Assembly: GCA_963829705.1 (NCBI GenBank)
Contig: CAWHJN010000005.1
Location: forward strand, 806,001-870,000
Source of the DNA: CAWHJN01 sp963829705
Lineage (GTDB): Bacteria; Bacteroidota; Rhodothermia; Rhodothermales; BA12
DNA: 64,000 bases
Reading direction: 5' to 3'
Shown here piece by piece: positions 1-8,063 of the stretch. Each line of letters starts with the position of its first letter. Within the stretch, counting starts at the first letter, position 1. Made by a program: the position numbers and the translations under genes. Under the pieces are notes generated by a model. The model did not search any database, was not told where the DNA came from, and saw nothing but the letters and a program-made list of their open reading frames with translations.

Positions 1-2
1 CG

Positions 3-938
3 ATCCTCGAAGAAGGTCAGCAGATTCCGCTCACCGCCGTGGCCACGCTCGAAACGGCGGGTGGCCTGGGCGCGGTGACGCGGCTCGACCTCGAGCGCGT
101 GGCCACCGTCACCGCCGACGCCGCGCCGGGCTACAACGGCAACGCCATCCTGGCGCAGGTGCAGGCGCGGCTGGAAACCTACGAGAAGGGCATCCCGCCG
201 GGCTACACGCTCTCCTACACGGGCGCGAGCGAGGAGCAGGCCGACGCCTTCGGCTTTCTCACCAACGTGCTCTTCATCGCCGTCTCGCTCATCTTCATGA
301 TCATGCTGGCGCAGTTCAACTCCCTCAGCGCGCCGTTCATCATCATCGTCGCCGTGGGCCTGAGCCTGACGGGCGTGCTGCTCGGCCTCATCGTCACGCG
401 CACGCCGTTCGGGCTCTTCACCTTCATCGGCATCATCTCGCTCGCCGGCATCGTCGTCAACAACGGCATCGTGCTGGTCGATTACACGATGCAGCTGCGC
501 GACCGCGGGGTGAGCAAGCACGACGCCATCATCGAGGCCGGCGCTACGCGCCTGCGCCCGGTGCTCTTGACGGCGCTCACGACGGTCATCGGCCTGATCC
601 CGCTCACCTTCGGCATCAACATCGACTTCGTGGGGCTGCTGACGAACTTCGACCCCATCCCCGGCAAACTCATCGGCAGCGAAAACACGCAGTTCTGGGG
701 GCCGATGGGCACGGCCATCATCGCCGGTTTGACGTTCGGGACGTTTCTCACGCTCGTCATCGTGCCGGTGATGTACTCGACGTTCGACTCGATTGCGGGC
801 CGGCTGGGCCGCGTGCTGACGGGCCACACCGTCCAACTCTCCCACGTCCACGGCGAGGACCTCGACGGCCAACCCGACGGCGACGGCCTGCCCGGCAATG
901 GCCTCGTGCCTGTGGAGCACCCCGCCCGCGAAGTCTGA
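3..938 (+). CDS. RND efflux permease, C-terminal part (cut by window edge)
   Basis: The reading frame is already open at base 3, so this is the last ~311 codons of a longer gene. It shows the C-terminal half of an HAE1-type RND inner-membrane pump: a porter-domain stretch (about residues 1-80), then helices VSLIFMIMLAQF, TGVLLGLIV, ISLAGIVVNNGIVLVDY, and the loop ATRLRPVLLTALTTVIGLIP typical of the family. The position equivalent to the AcrB TM10 lysine is Asn (VVNNG), as in a known subgroup. It ends in an acidic/His-rich cytoplasmic tail of about 50 residues. It is a different RND protein from the complete pump at 10851. Substrate cannot be told. Confidence 0.9.
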   Translation: MLEEGQQIPLTAVATLETAGGLGAVTRLDLERVATVTADAAPGYNGNAILAQVQARLETYEKGIPPGYTLSYTGASEEQADAFGFLTNVLFIAVSLIFMIMLAQFNSLSAPFIIIVAVGLSLTGVLLGLIVTRTPFGLFTFIGIISLAGIVVNNGIVLVDYTMQLRDRGVSKHDAIIEAGATRLRPVLLTALTTVIGLIPLTFGINIDFVGLLTNFDPIPGKLIGSENTQFWGPMGTAIIAGLTFGTFLTLVIVPVMYSTFDSIAGRLGRVLTGHTVQLSHVHGEDLDGQPDGDGLPGNGLVPVEHPAREV

Positions 939-987
939 GCAACGGGAAAACCCTCGGAGGCCTTTCGGTACCTCCGAGGGTCGTTGC
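939..987. terminator. Long hairpin between convergent genes
   Basis: ACCCTCGGAGG at 950-960 pairs perfectly with CCTCCGAGGGT at 971-981 around a 10-base loop. GCAACG (939-944) pairs again with CGTTGC (982-987), making a longer interrupted stem. It sits directly after the RND stop codon and before the oppositely oriented lipoprotein gene, so a bidirectional terminator is likely. There is no clear T run. A related palindrome lies at 27804. Confidence 0.55.
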
Positions 988-1069
988 CGGATGCCGCCAC
1001 CACACGGCCTCCGGCAGAGCCTCCTCGCCTCCTTTTCCCATCCCCGAGTCGGCGAGGAGATGGTTGTGA

Positions 1070-1477
1070 TTAGAACACCCTGACCCGAAGGCATGCACTC
1101 TGGCGCGACGCCTGTACCGTTCCAGCGTTCAGGTAAGGCCCCGATTCCGCGTTCCAGTCGTAGGATCGACTGTCCGGCAACTGGTGATAGGCGTTGCCCG
1201 GAGCCGAGCAGTTGCCAGGCCCGGAAGGATAAAAGGCGCTGATAACGCCAACAGGCTGCCCGTCGATGGTCATCTGCACGGGAGGCCCATCAACGGCTTT
1301 GTAGAAGATGACGCGCGAGTACTCACAGGAACCGTCATCTTCCTCGGCAGAATAGTCGTAGGAAAAGCTCTTCGAGTCGGTGCACCCCATTGCAGGGTCG
1401 GGATCGATGAGGTCGCAGCCCGTAGCCATAAAGGCTGTGATAACGATCGGCAGTAGGGTGAGCAGAGGCGGTTTCAT
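1070..1477 (-). CDS. Small lipoprotein with a GCTDxxS..DDGSCEY motif
   Basis: 135 residues. The N-terminus is a lipoprotein signal peptide (hydrophobic run, then MATGC lipobox with Cys21), so the product is probably anchored in the envelope. Right after it comes GCTDSKSFSYDYSAEEDD followed by GSCEY, a match to the short Cys/Asp motif (GCTDxxAxNYxxxAxxDDGSC) repeated in many secreted Bacteroidota proteins; here there is one copy. The rest has two or three more Cys and no domain I recognise. Function unknown. Confidence 0.7.
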   Translation of the reverse strand: MKPPLLTLLPIVITAFMATGCDLIDPDPAMGCTDSKSFSYDYSAEEDDGSCEYSRVIFYKAVDGPPVQMTIDGQPVGVISAFYPSGPGNCSAPGNAYHQLPDSRSYDWNAESGPYLNAGTVQASRQSACLRVRVF

Positions 1478-1525
1478 GGTCGCGTTGGTCAGGTGAAGGG
1501 AAGGAAAAAGGAGGGGGCCTCGGCC

Positions 1526-1621
1526 TCAGCACGTCACGAGGGCGACGGCGGCGGCGACCAGCAGCACCCAGAGCGCGACGACGCCGACTCGGGTGGGCGG
1601 GCGAGCAGCGCGGTGTGGCAT
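1526..1621 (-). CDS. Possible 31-residue membrane peptide
   Basis: A short open frame starts with ATG at 1621, six bases after the stop of the gene at 1628, and ends TGA at 1526. The product would be a basic N-terminus (MPHRAARPPTR) followed by one hydrophobic helix (VGVVALWVLLVAAAVALV). The tight spacing behind the preceding gene and the charge/helix layout suggest a small membrane protein. At this GC content such short frames also arise by chance, so this is only a candidate. Confidence 0.3.
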   Translation of the reverse strand: MPHRAARPPTRVGVVALWVLLVAAAVALVTC

Positions 1622-1627
1622 GAAACT

Positions 1628-2494
1628 TCAGAAGTTTAGACCGATGCGGATGAGGTGCTGCGTGCTCTTCTGGTCGAGCTTGCCCGGTTGCAGAAAGGCA
1701 TCGAGCACGTCCTCGGCCGATTCTGGCGTGCCCTGCGCCCAGTTCTGCTGGCGGAAGACGTAGCCCAGCGTCACGCCGGTTTTCTTGCCGAGGATGCGTT
1801 CGAGGCGCGCTTCGAGGTGCAACTCGCGCGTGCCCATCAGACCCAGCTCGTCGAACTCCGTCAGCACGTTCGTGCGGGCGCCCGCGCCGAGGAGCAGCGC
1901 CGCGCGCGCCACCAGCCGGTCTTCGAGCACGGGGATGAGTTTGGGTAGCCGCACCTCCGCGCCGCCGCCGATGGCCAGCGCCGCCGAAGCCAGGTGCAGC
2001 ACGTCCGGTCCATCGTCCTCATCGTCCGGGTCGATGGCGGCGTCGGGGTCGGAGCCGAAATCCATCTTGCCGGGCGAGATGTAGCGGTAATCCAGCTGCA
2101 ACTGCGTGGGGATGAACACGCGCGCGGGCAGGCCGAAAAACTCGTGGAAGAGCACGCTCTCGCCGCCGAGCCCCACCGCCGCCTGGATGGTGGAAAGCTC
2201 GGGCCGCAGCCGCAGCGTGTCGGCGCTCTGCGTGCCGTAGGCGAGCATGAGGTAGCTCGTGCCGCCCGAGATCACGAGCGCCTGCGAGCTGGACGTGAAG
2301 TCGTAGACGAACGTGGTGTCGGCGTTGATGTAGGTAAAGTCGTTGGAGAGCATCCCGACGGTGTAGCTCGTCACCGGGCGGGGCGGCAGCGGCGCGGGAA
2401 GGGCCGGCTGGGTAGTCTGGGCCTGCGCGGCAAACGCCGACAGCAGCAGGGCGAGCATCAGGCTCCAGCGAAGGGTGAGCAGGGTGGCACGCAT
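1628..2494 (-). CDS. Secreted outer-membrane beta-barrel-like protein, unknown
   Basis: 288 residues with a clear Sec signal peptide (SLMLALLLSAFAAQAQ, cleavage about residue 26). The mature part alternates polar and hydrophobic residues in strand-like segments and ends in Leu-Asn-Phe, the C-terminal aromatic typical of outer-membrane barrels recognised by BamA. An acidic loop (DPDAAIDPDDEDDGPD) sits mid-protein. Family unknown; it could be a barrel that reports on or anchors something in the outer membrane. It may be co-transcribed with the peptide at 1526. Confidence 0.6.
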   Translation of the reverse strand: MRATLLTLRWSLMLALLLSAFAAQAQTTQPALPAPLPPRPVTSYTVGMLSNDFTYINADTTFVYDFTSSSQALVISGGTSYLMLAYGTQSADTLRLRPELSTIQAAVGLGGESVLFHEFFGLPARVFIPTQLQLDYRYISPGKMDFGSDPDAAIDPDDEDDGPDVLHLASAALAIGGGAEVRLPKLIPVLEDRLVARAALLLGAGARTNVLTEFDELGLMGTRELHLEARLERILGKKTGVTLGYVFRQQNWAQGTPESAEDVLDAFLQPGKLDQKSTQHLIRIGLNF

Positions 2495-2601
2495 GGCGAA
2501 ACAAGGTTGGGGTTGAGGAGGGGGTAGGGGCCGGTGGCGTCACCGACTTCCCGTAGACTACCCTTCCGTCCCGGCCTCTCGCCTCCCGCAGATGCGGGGT
2601 T

Positions 2602-5600
2602 TCAGTCCTTCAGCCGCAGCGCGAACTGGACGCGTGGTGCCTCGCCGGGCGCGCTGTCGATGTGGAGTGTGCCGCTGGATTTCTCGGCCGCTGCGCGCAT
2701 GAGCCCGAGTCCGTTGCCCTGCCGCCTGTTCTACGTCGAAGCCCGTCCCGTCGTCGGCGACGGAAAAGGCGAAGAGGCCGCGCTCAAAGCCGATGGCAAT
2801 GTCGAGGCGCGTGGCGTGGGCGTGCTCGGCGGCGTCGCGGAGGGTCTTCCTCGAACAGGAAGTAGACGTGCTGCTCGCGCCTCCATGCCGATGGGAACGT
2901 CGGGCACGACGTCGGGCGGTGGAAGCTGTACGGCAGGCACCCGGCCAGCAGCGCGGCGGCGGTGTCTTCAAGCTTGGAGACGAGCTTGCCGAGCGTATCG
3001 TAGCGCGCATTGAGCACCCACACGACCTCGCGCACGCGCTGCGCCGTCTCACGCGCCGACCCGCTGATGGCCTCAAAGGTCCGCCGCGTGTCGCCGTCGA
3101 GCGAAGCGCGCACCGACGCGGCCTCGGCGCGCAAGGCGAGCGCGCTCACGTCCGCCCCGATCTCGTCGTGCAAATCACCCGCGATGCGGCTGCGGAGGCG
3201 TTCGAGACGCAGGATCTGCCGCACGCGCATCCGGTGCAGCGTAAGGCCGATCAGCGCGGCGGCGAGCACGAGCAGGCTGCGAAACAACGACGTGGCATAG
3301 AACGGCGGCAGGATGCGGAAGGGCAGAATGGCAGCCTGCCGGCTCCACACACCATCGCGGTTGGTGGACTCCACACGCAGCGTATAGCGTCCTGGCGCGA
3401 GGCGCGGGTAGCGCTCCGACGCCTGCTCCGCCGAGACGTAGCGCCACGCGCCTTCGTCGTCCGCGCCGTCGAGCCGCACGCGGTAGCGGTTGAGCTGAGG
3501 CTGGCGCAGGTCCATCCCGGCAAACTGGAAGTCCACGTCGCGCTCGTCGTGAACGAATTCCTGGAGTTCGTATGCTTCGTCTTTTCGCCCCAATGGCCTT
3601 GGTGCGCCATCGACTCGCAAGCCGGTCAGGAGAGTTGGGAATGAGGTCGTGTCGGTGTTGATGCTGTCCGGGTCGAAGGCGTTGAAACCGTGCTTGCCGC
3701 CGAAGAGCAGCCGCTGTGGTTGGCGGTGGAAGGCGTTGAAGAAAAAATGCATGCCCTGCAAACCGTCGGCCTCGGTAAAGCGGGTGAACGCTTCGCGGCG
3801 CGGGTCAAAGGCAGCCAGCCCGGCGGTGTTGCTGGTCATCCACAGCCTGCCGCGCGCGTCGAGCGCGAGCGCGCCAGGATCGGGCATGGCGAAGCCGCTG
3901 CGGGCGTCGTAGACCACGCACCGCCGTGTGCGCCGATCCAGCCGCGCGAAGCCCTGCCCGTGCGTACCAATCCACAGCGCGCCCCGGTCGTCGGCAGCGA
4001 GCGCGACGGTGCTGGCCTCGATGGGACAGGGCGTGTCGGCGGCGGGGCGCACGCGCGCGGCGCGACCAGTAGCGAGGTCGAGTCGCACGATGCCCATGTC
4101 GTTGGTGGCGAGGTAGAGCACGCCCGGCTCGTCCGGCGGCTCTGTCGATGCTCCAGACGTGCCACGCGCCCGCGAGGGCGTAGCCTGCAAGGTGGCGCGT
4201 CACCGTCCGCCGCTGCGCGTCAAACTCGAACAGTCCCCCGTAACGCGTGCCGATGTACAGCACGCCGGGCCGCGACGGAGGCGCGTAGATGAATTTGAGG
4301 ATCAGCCGCTGCGCGGGGTCGTCGCCGAGGGGCACGGCCTCGACGGTGCCGCGCGTGGGGTCGATGCGGTAGAGGACGGCGTGCGACGCCGCCACCCAGA
4401 TCACGCCGACGGCATCTTCGTGCAGCGAAAATGGTTCGCGGAGACCATCGGGCACGCCGAACAGGCGCGTTACCTGACCTCTGTGTTCGTCGTAGCGCGC
4501 CACGCCTCGCTGTGTCAGGCCCAGCCACACGACGCCCGGCTCTGCACGCGAGGCAAGCAGCGTGTTCACGTCGAACTCCGAAGCCTGCGCACCCGGCGGT
4601 GATGGAGCGAAGTGCGGCGTGTCTGTGGTGGCCCGGAACAGTCCGTTCCGCAGCGTCCCGATCCACAGCAGCCCCTGCGTGTCCTCGTGAAGCGCCATCA
4701 CATCGATCTGTCCGATCCTTGCCGAACCCGCGCGCGGTGCGAGCGGGCGCACCTGCCGCGAAGGCATATCGAAGCCTACCCACAGACGCTCCGCGCGTGC
4801 CGATCCACAGCAGCCCGGGCGTGATGCGCGATGCTTCGAGCGACGAGACATGATAGGCACAGACAGTCCCAGCGTGTGCGGTGTGAGGCTTCCCGTGTGG
4901 AGGTCGAGGCGGTAGAGCACGCCCGTAGCCGTGCCGCACCAGAGCGCGCCGTCGGCTTCGGCCAGCGCCGTCACGGCCACGCTGCGGAGGTACGACGCGG
5001 CGAGCCCGCCCGCGCCGTCGATCTCAGCGAGGCCCGTCCCGGTGCCCACCCAGAGATGTCCTGGCCGAGCGGCGGAGGGCTGCAGAGCGTACACGGAATC
5101 GTTCGGCAGCGACACGCGCGCGCCCACGTCATACGGCGCATCAGCGCGGTAGAGGCCGTGCCTGCGGTGCCCGATCCACACGCGCCCCGCACGCCCCACG
5201 TGGAGCGCCGTGACGGCGTCGGCGGGCATGCCCTCCGGACGCACAAACGCGAAGCCATCCGCGCTCGGATCGTAGCGCAGCACCTGCCCGGCCTCGGTGC
5301 CTGCCCAGACGCCTCCTGGCGTGACGGCATCGGGCGCGAGCGCGGAGACGTAGAGGCTGCGCGCCTCGGCTAAGGCTGGCGTGCCAGGAATCGGTGTCGC
5401 GACCACGGCGCGGAGGCCGTCGTAGCGCGCCAGCGCCTGCTGCGTGCCCAGCCACAGCATGCCCTCCTGCTGCCGCAGCAGCGCCATCACCGAGTGCCCT
5501 GCGACGGCAGCCTCGTTGGCGTACTTCACCTGCTCCAGATACACCGGGAGAGGCTGCGCCCGGGCACGCAGCGGCACGAAGAGCAGCAGAACGAGGAGAC

Positions 5601-5643
5601 ACACCCGCATAGGCCTACACCGGGTGGAAAGAGGGCGCGCCAT
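2602..5643 (-). pseudogene. Two-component-propeller sensor histidine kinase broken by about seven indels
   Basis: Piecing frames together gives a ~1010-residue kinase: signal peptide (CLLVLLLFVPLRARAQ), two-component propeller blades with LLWIGT/LWVGT motifs, a Y_Y_Y domain (about 3350-3600), one membrane helix (LFRSLLVLAAALIGLTL), a HisKA_3 box with the phospho-acceptor in DLHDEIG (about 3150), and a HATPase_c domain (DDGTGFD, then GNGLGLM in another frame). Frame changes fall near 4860, 4795, 4140, 2920, 2880, 2848 and 2720; some pairs compensate each other. Codons remain sensible in every segment, so the breaks are recent or are sequencing errors. Natural partner: the LuxR-type regulator at 6606. 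The final stop at 2602 is in the frame that restores GNGLGLMRAAAE. Confidence 0.85.
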
Positions 5644-5693
5644 AGAGAACTACCTGGCTTTCGTCAGGGACGGCGGCGGCGCGATCGCGTGTA

Positions 5694-6527
5694 TCAGTAG
5701 GGTGACTCGAATCCCCTCGGGCACAGGTTGCCTCTGGGCGTGTCGCTGTTCTTGAAGCTCAACAGATCATCCCGCAACCACGACGGGATGCTTCCAGCGG
5801 ATTTCCACAGCAAATCGCCACGCGCGGGCGCGCCTGCCCCTGTTCTGCACACTTGGGGCGGTTTGTTGTCGTAATCAAGGCCCACCGAGTACAGGAGCCT
5901 GTCGTCGTAGGCCACGAGTTGCGTGTGGTCGTGCGACTTGGCGTACGGTTGAAGGATGAAGTCGAGGCCGTTCGGGAGATTCTGGTTGTATTCGGTGCCG
6001 TGTATCGCCTTGTAGGACGACTTCAGCGCTTTGAGCACCTCTGCCTTCGCGTTGGGGTTTGGGCCCCTGAGTTCATTTTTGTTGGGCTTCGATAGCTCGT
6101 CCATCGTGTACATCAGCCCCAGCAGGTTCGGGATTTCAAAGCCGTTCTGCGCGGCGCGGGTATACATATCGAAGTTCAGGTTATTCAGTGCGTCTTGTGT
6201 TGCGGCGTCGGGCTGGGGTGGCGCGCCGCCTTCTCGCGCAAAGAAAAAGGTGGGCAGCCTGCCCTTTCCCTCAATCCACTCGATCGGGATGGTCAGCAGG
6301 TGAGGTTCGAGGACGGCGTCGGAGAGGCCGCGGCAGAAGCGCACGTCCAGCGTGCTCGGCCAGGGCTGCGTCCACGTCACGATGCCCATCCACAGGTTGA
6401 CCTGCCGGGTCAACTCGACGATGGGAGGCGTGTGGCCCTCGTCTGCGTCGAAAAAACGTTGCAGCGTGCCATCGTTCGAGCGGGATTCCAACTCGCCCAG
6501 CAGGTTGCCGCCCAGGCCGAGGCACAC
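5694..6527 (-). CDS. Unknown protein between sensor kinase and response regulator
   Basis: 277 residues from the GTG at 6527, the only usual start codon in frame. Sensible coding sequence (LQWTIPWYFFGDLFS) continues upstream of that GTG right back to the stop codon of the LuxR gene, in the same frame. The true start may therefore lie further up, perhaps in another frame at ATG 6574 (MAYNG) with an indel. No signal peptide and no domain recognised. Its composition is less skewed than its neighbours (many Asn and Lys: PNKNELRGPNPNAK). The position inside a two-component locus suggests a related role, but that is inference. Confidence 0.55.
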   Translation of the reverse strand: MCLGLGGNLLGELESRSNDGTLQRFFDADEGHTPPIVELTRQVNLWMGIVTWTQPWPSTLDVRFCRGLSDAVLEPHLLTIPIEWIEGKGRLPTFFFAREGGAPPQPDAATQDALNNLNFDMYTRAAQNGFEIPNLLGLMYTMDELSKPNKNELRGPNPNAKAEVLKALKSSYKAIHGTEYNQNLPNGLDFILQPYAKSHDHTQLVAYDDRLLYSVGLDYDNKPPQVCRTGAGAPARGDLLWKSAGSIPSWLRDDLLSFKNSDTPRGNLCPRGFESPY

Positions 6528-6605
6528 GCTGAAAAGGTCGCCGAAAAAGTACCAGGGAATCGTCCATTGTAGGCCATTGTAGTAGGGTGTGGGTGAGAAA
6601 AAAGA

Positions 6606-7259
6606 TCAGACGAGGCGCTCTTTGACGGCTTTGGCGACGGCACCGGAGCGCGAGGTGACGTGCAGCTTGCCATAGATATTGCGGAGGTGGGCGTCGATGG
6701 TGTGGAAGCTCACGAACAGCGCGTCGGCGATGGCCTGTTTGGTGTGGCCTTCGACGAGCTTCTGCAGCACTTCCTTTTCGCGCTCGGTGAGGTCGTACTT
6801 CCCGGCAGAGGGCCGCAGTCGGCTGAAGAGCTGCAGCACGCGCCGCGCGATCTGCGGCGTCATGGCTGCACCGCCGCGCCCGAGTTCGTCGAGGGCGTGG
6901 AGGATCTGGGCGGCGGGCGTGGTTTTGAGCAGGTAGCCCGACGCCCCCGCGCAGAGCGCGTCGAAGATGCGGTCGTCGTCTTCGTGGATGGTGAGCATCA
7001 CCACCTGCGTGGCCGGGGCCATCGCGCGCACGCGCCGCACGCCTTCGATGCCGTCGATGCCCGGCAGGCCGATGTCCATCAGCACGACTTCGGGCGGCAC
7101 GTCGCGGGGCAGCGCCTTCAACAGCGCCTCGCACGACTCGAACGCCGCAGCGGGCGCGATGCCGGGCTGCGAGGCCAGCAACTCCACGATGGCCTGCCGG
7201 TAGTCGGCGCGGTCTTCGACGATCCAGACGGTCAGGGGAATGGTCTCGGGCGTCCGCAT
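6606..7259 (-). CDS. NarL/LuxR-family response regulator
   Basis: 217 residues from the ATG at 7259; the frame opens further upstream, but homology starts here (PLTVWIVEDRADYR). The N-terminal receiver domain has the acidic pair in VEDRAD, the phospho-acceptor Asp in VLMDIGLPGIDG, the Thr of MLTIHE and the Lys of YLLKTTP. The C-terminal LuxR helix-turn-helix reads LTEREKEVLQKLVEG..IADALFVSFHTIDAHLRNIYGKL. HisKA_3 kinases normally pair with NarL regulators, so its partner is probably the damaged kinase at 2602-5643. If that kinase is dead, this regulator is an orphan. Confidence 0.92.
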   Translation of the reverse strand: MRTPETIPLTVWIVEDRADYRQAIVELLASQPGIAPAAAFESCEALLKALPRDVPPEVVLMDIGLPGIDGIEGVRRVRAMAPATQVVMLTIHEDDDRIFDALCAGASGYLLKTTPAAQILHALDELGRGGAAMTPQIARRVLQLFSRLRPSAGKYDLTEREKEVLQKLVEGHTKQAIADALFVSFHTIDAHLRNIYGKLHVTSRSGAVAKAVKERLV

Positions 7260-7585
7260 GGCGTGGGGGGTGTGTGGGCGGCAGACGGGTGGGTACGTAG
7301 GGCAGTCTGCATCATGCACGTTACATAGATAGCGCGCCGAGAAGCAACGCCGCCTCCCGCAAACGCGGGGTTTTTGCCGCGACCGGGAGCAGGTACGGTG
7401 TGGAAAGGGGAGCGCGCCGCCATGGCTCCTTGCAGGCGGCTGGATACACCACGCTCTGCCGCACGGGCATTGCTAAGAAATGCAGAAGGCTGCCGAAAAG
7501 AGGAGAACACCTCGTCACCGAGGAAACCGGCATCCCATACCTATCATTCAGTTTGGACTTAACGAACTGAACACTTTTCCCTTTC
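7260..7585. other. Divergent intergenic region, LuxR regulator / efflux operon
   Basis: 326 bases between the start of the response regulator and marR. No open frame in it looks like a gene. It must hold promoters for both directions; the only clear element is the inverted repeat at 7547-7571. Confidence 0.5.
7547..7571. promoter_or_regulatory. Perfect 7-bp inverted repeat, probable MarR operator
   Basis: TTCAGTT (7547-7553) and AACTGAA (7565-7571) are exact inverted copies with an 11-base spacer, so arm centres are 18 bases apart, close to two helical turns. The right arm ends 14 bases before the marR ATG. MarR-family repressors usually bind such palindromes over their own promoter, so autoregulation of the marR-tolC-adaptor-RND operon is the simple reading. 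The site is seen; its use is inferred. Confidence 0.6.
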
Positions 7586-8041
7586 ATGAGCAACACGGCT
7601 CAGGAATTTATCGAGCGGCTGGGGCTTCACTACGAAGCGTCCGGGATGCCGCGGATTTCCGGGCGGCTGGTGGGTTTTCTGCTGACGCACGAAGATGCGC
7701 ACTCGCTCGACGACCTCGCGGCGCAGTTGCAGGTGAGCAAGGCGTCCATCAGCACCAACGCGCGCCAGCTCGAGCACCGCGGGCTGATCGAGCGCGTGTC
7801 GCACCCGGGCGACCGGCGCGACTACTACCGCATCTCGGACGCGCCATGGGAGCAGCTTTTCGCCTTCGCCAGCGAGAAGCTCCACGCCGCGCACCTGCTG
7901 TTCGCCGCCGCGAGCACCGCGCTCCCACCCGAGGCGGAGACGGCGCGCGCGCGCATCGCCGACTGGGCGGCTTTCTACGCTTTCCTCCTCGAAGACCTCG
8001 ACCACCGCGCGGCGCGCTGGCGTGAGCAGCGCGGGGCCTGA
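7586..8041 (+). CDS. MarR/GbsR-family transcriptional regulator
   Basis: 151 residues. A winged helix-turn-helix spans about residues 20-85: HSLDDLAAQLQVSKASISTNARQ is the recognition region, followed by the wing LIERVSHPGDRRDYYRI. The C-terminal half is helical and would form the dimer interface. It is the first gene of an efflux operon, 22 bases before tolC, and a perfect inverted repeat lies just upstream of its start. It is therefore probably the local repressor, released by a ligand that the pump exports. Confidence 0.92.
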   Translation: MSNTAQEFIERLGLHYEASGMPRISGRLVGFLLTHEDAHSLDDLAAQLQVSKASISTNARQLEHRGLIERVSHPGDRRDYYRISDAPWEQLFAFASEKLHAAHLLFAAASTALPPEAETARARIADWAAFYAFLLEDLDHRAARWREQRGA

Positions 8042-8063
8042 CGTTCCTCTTTTCCTTCTGTTT

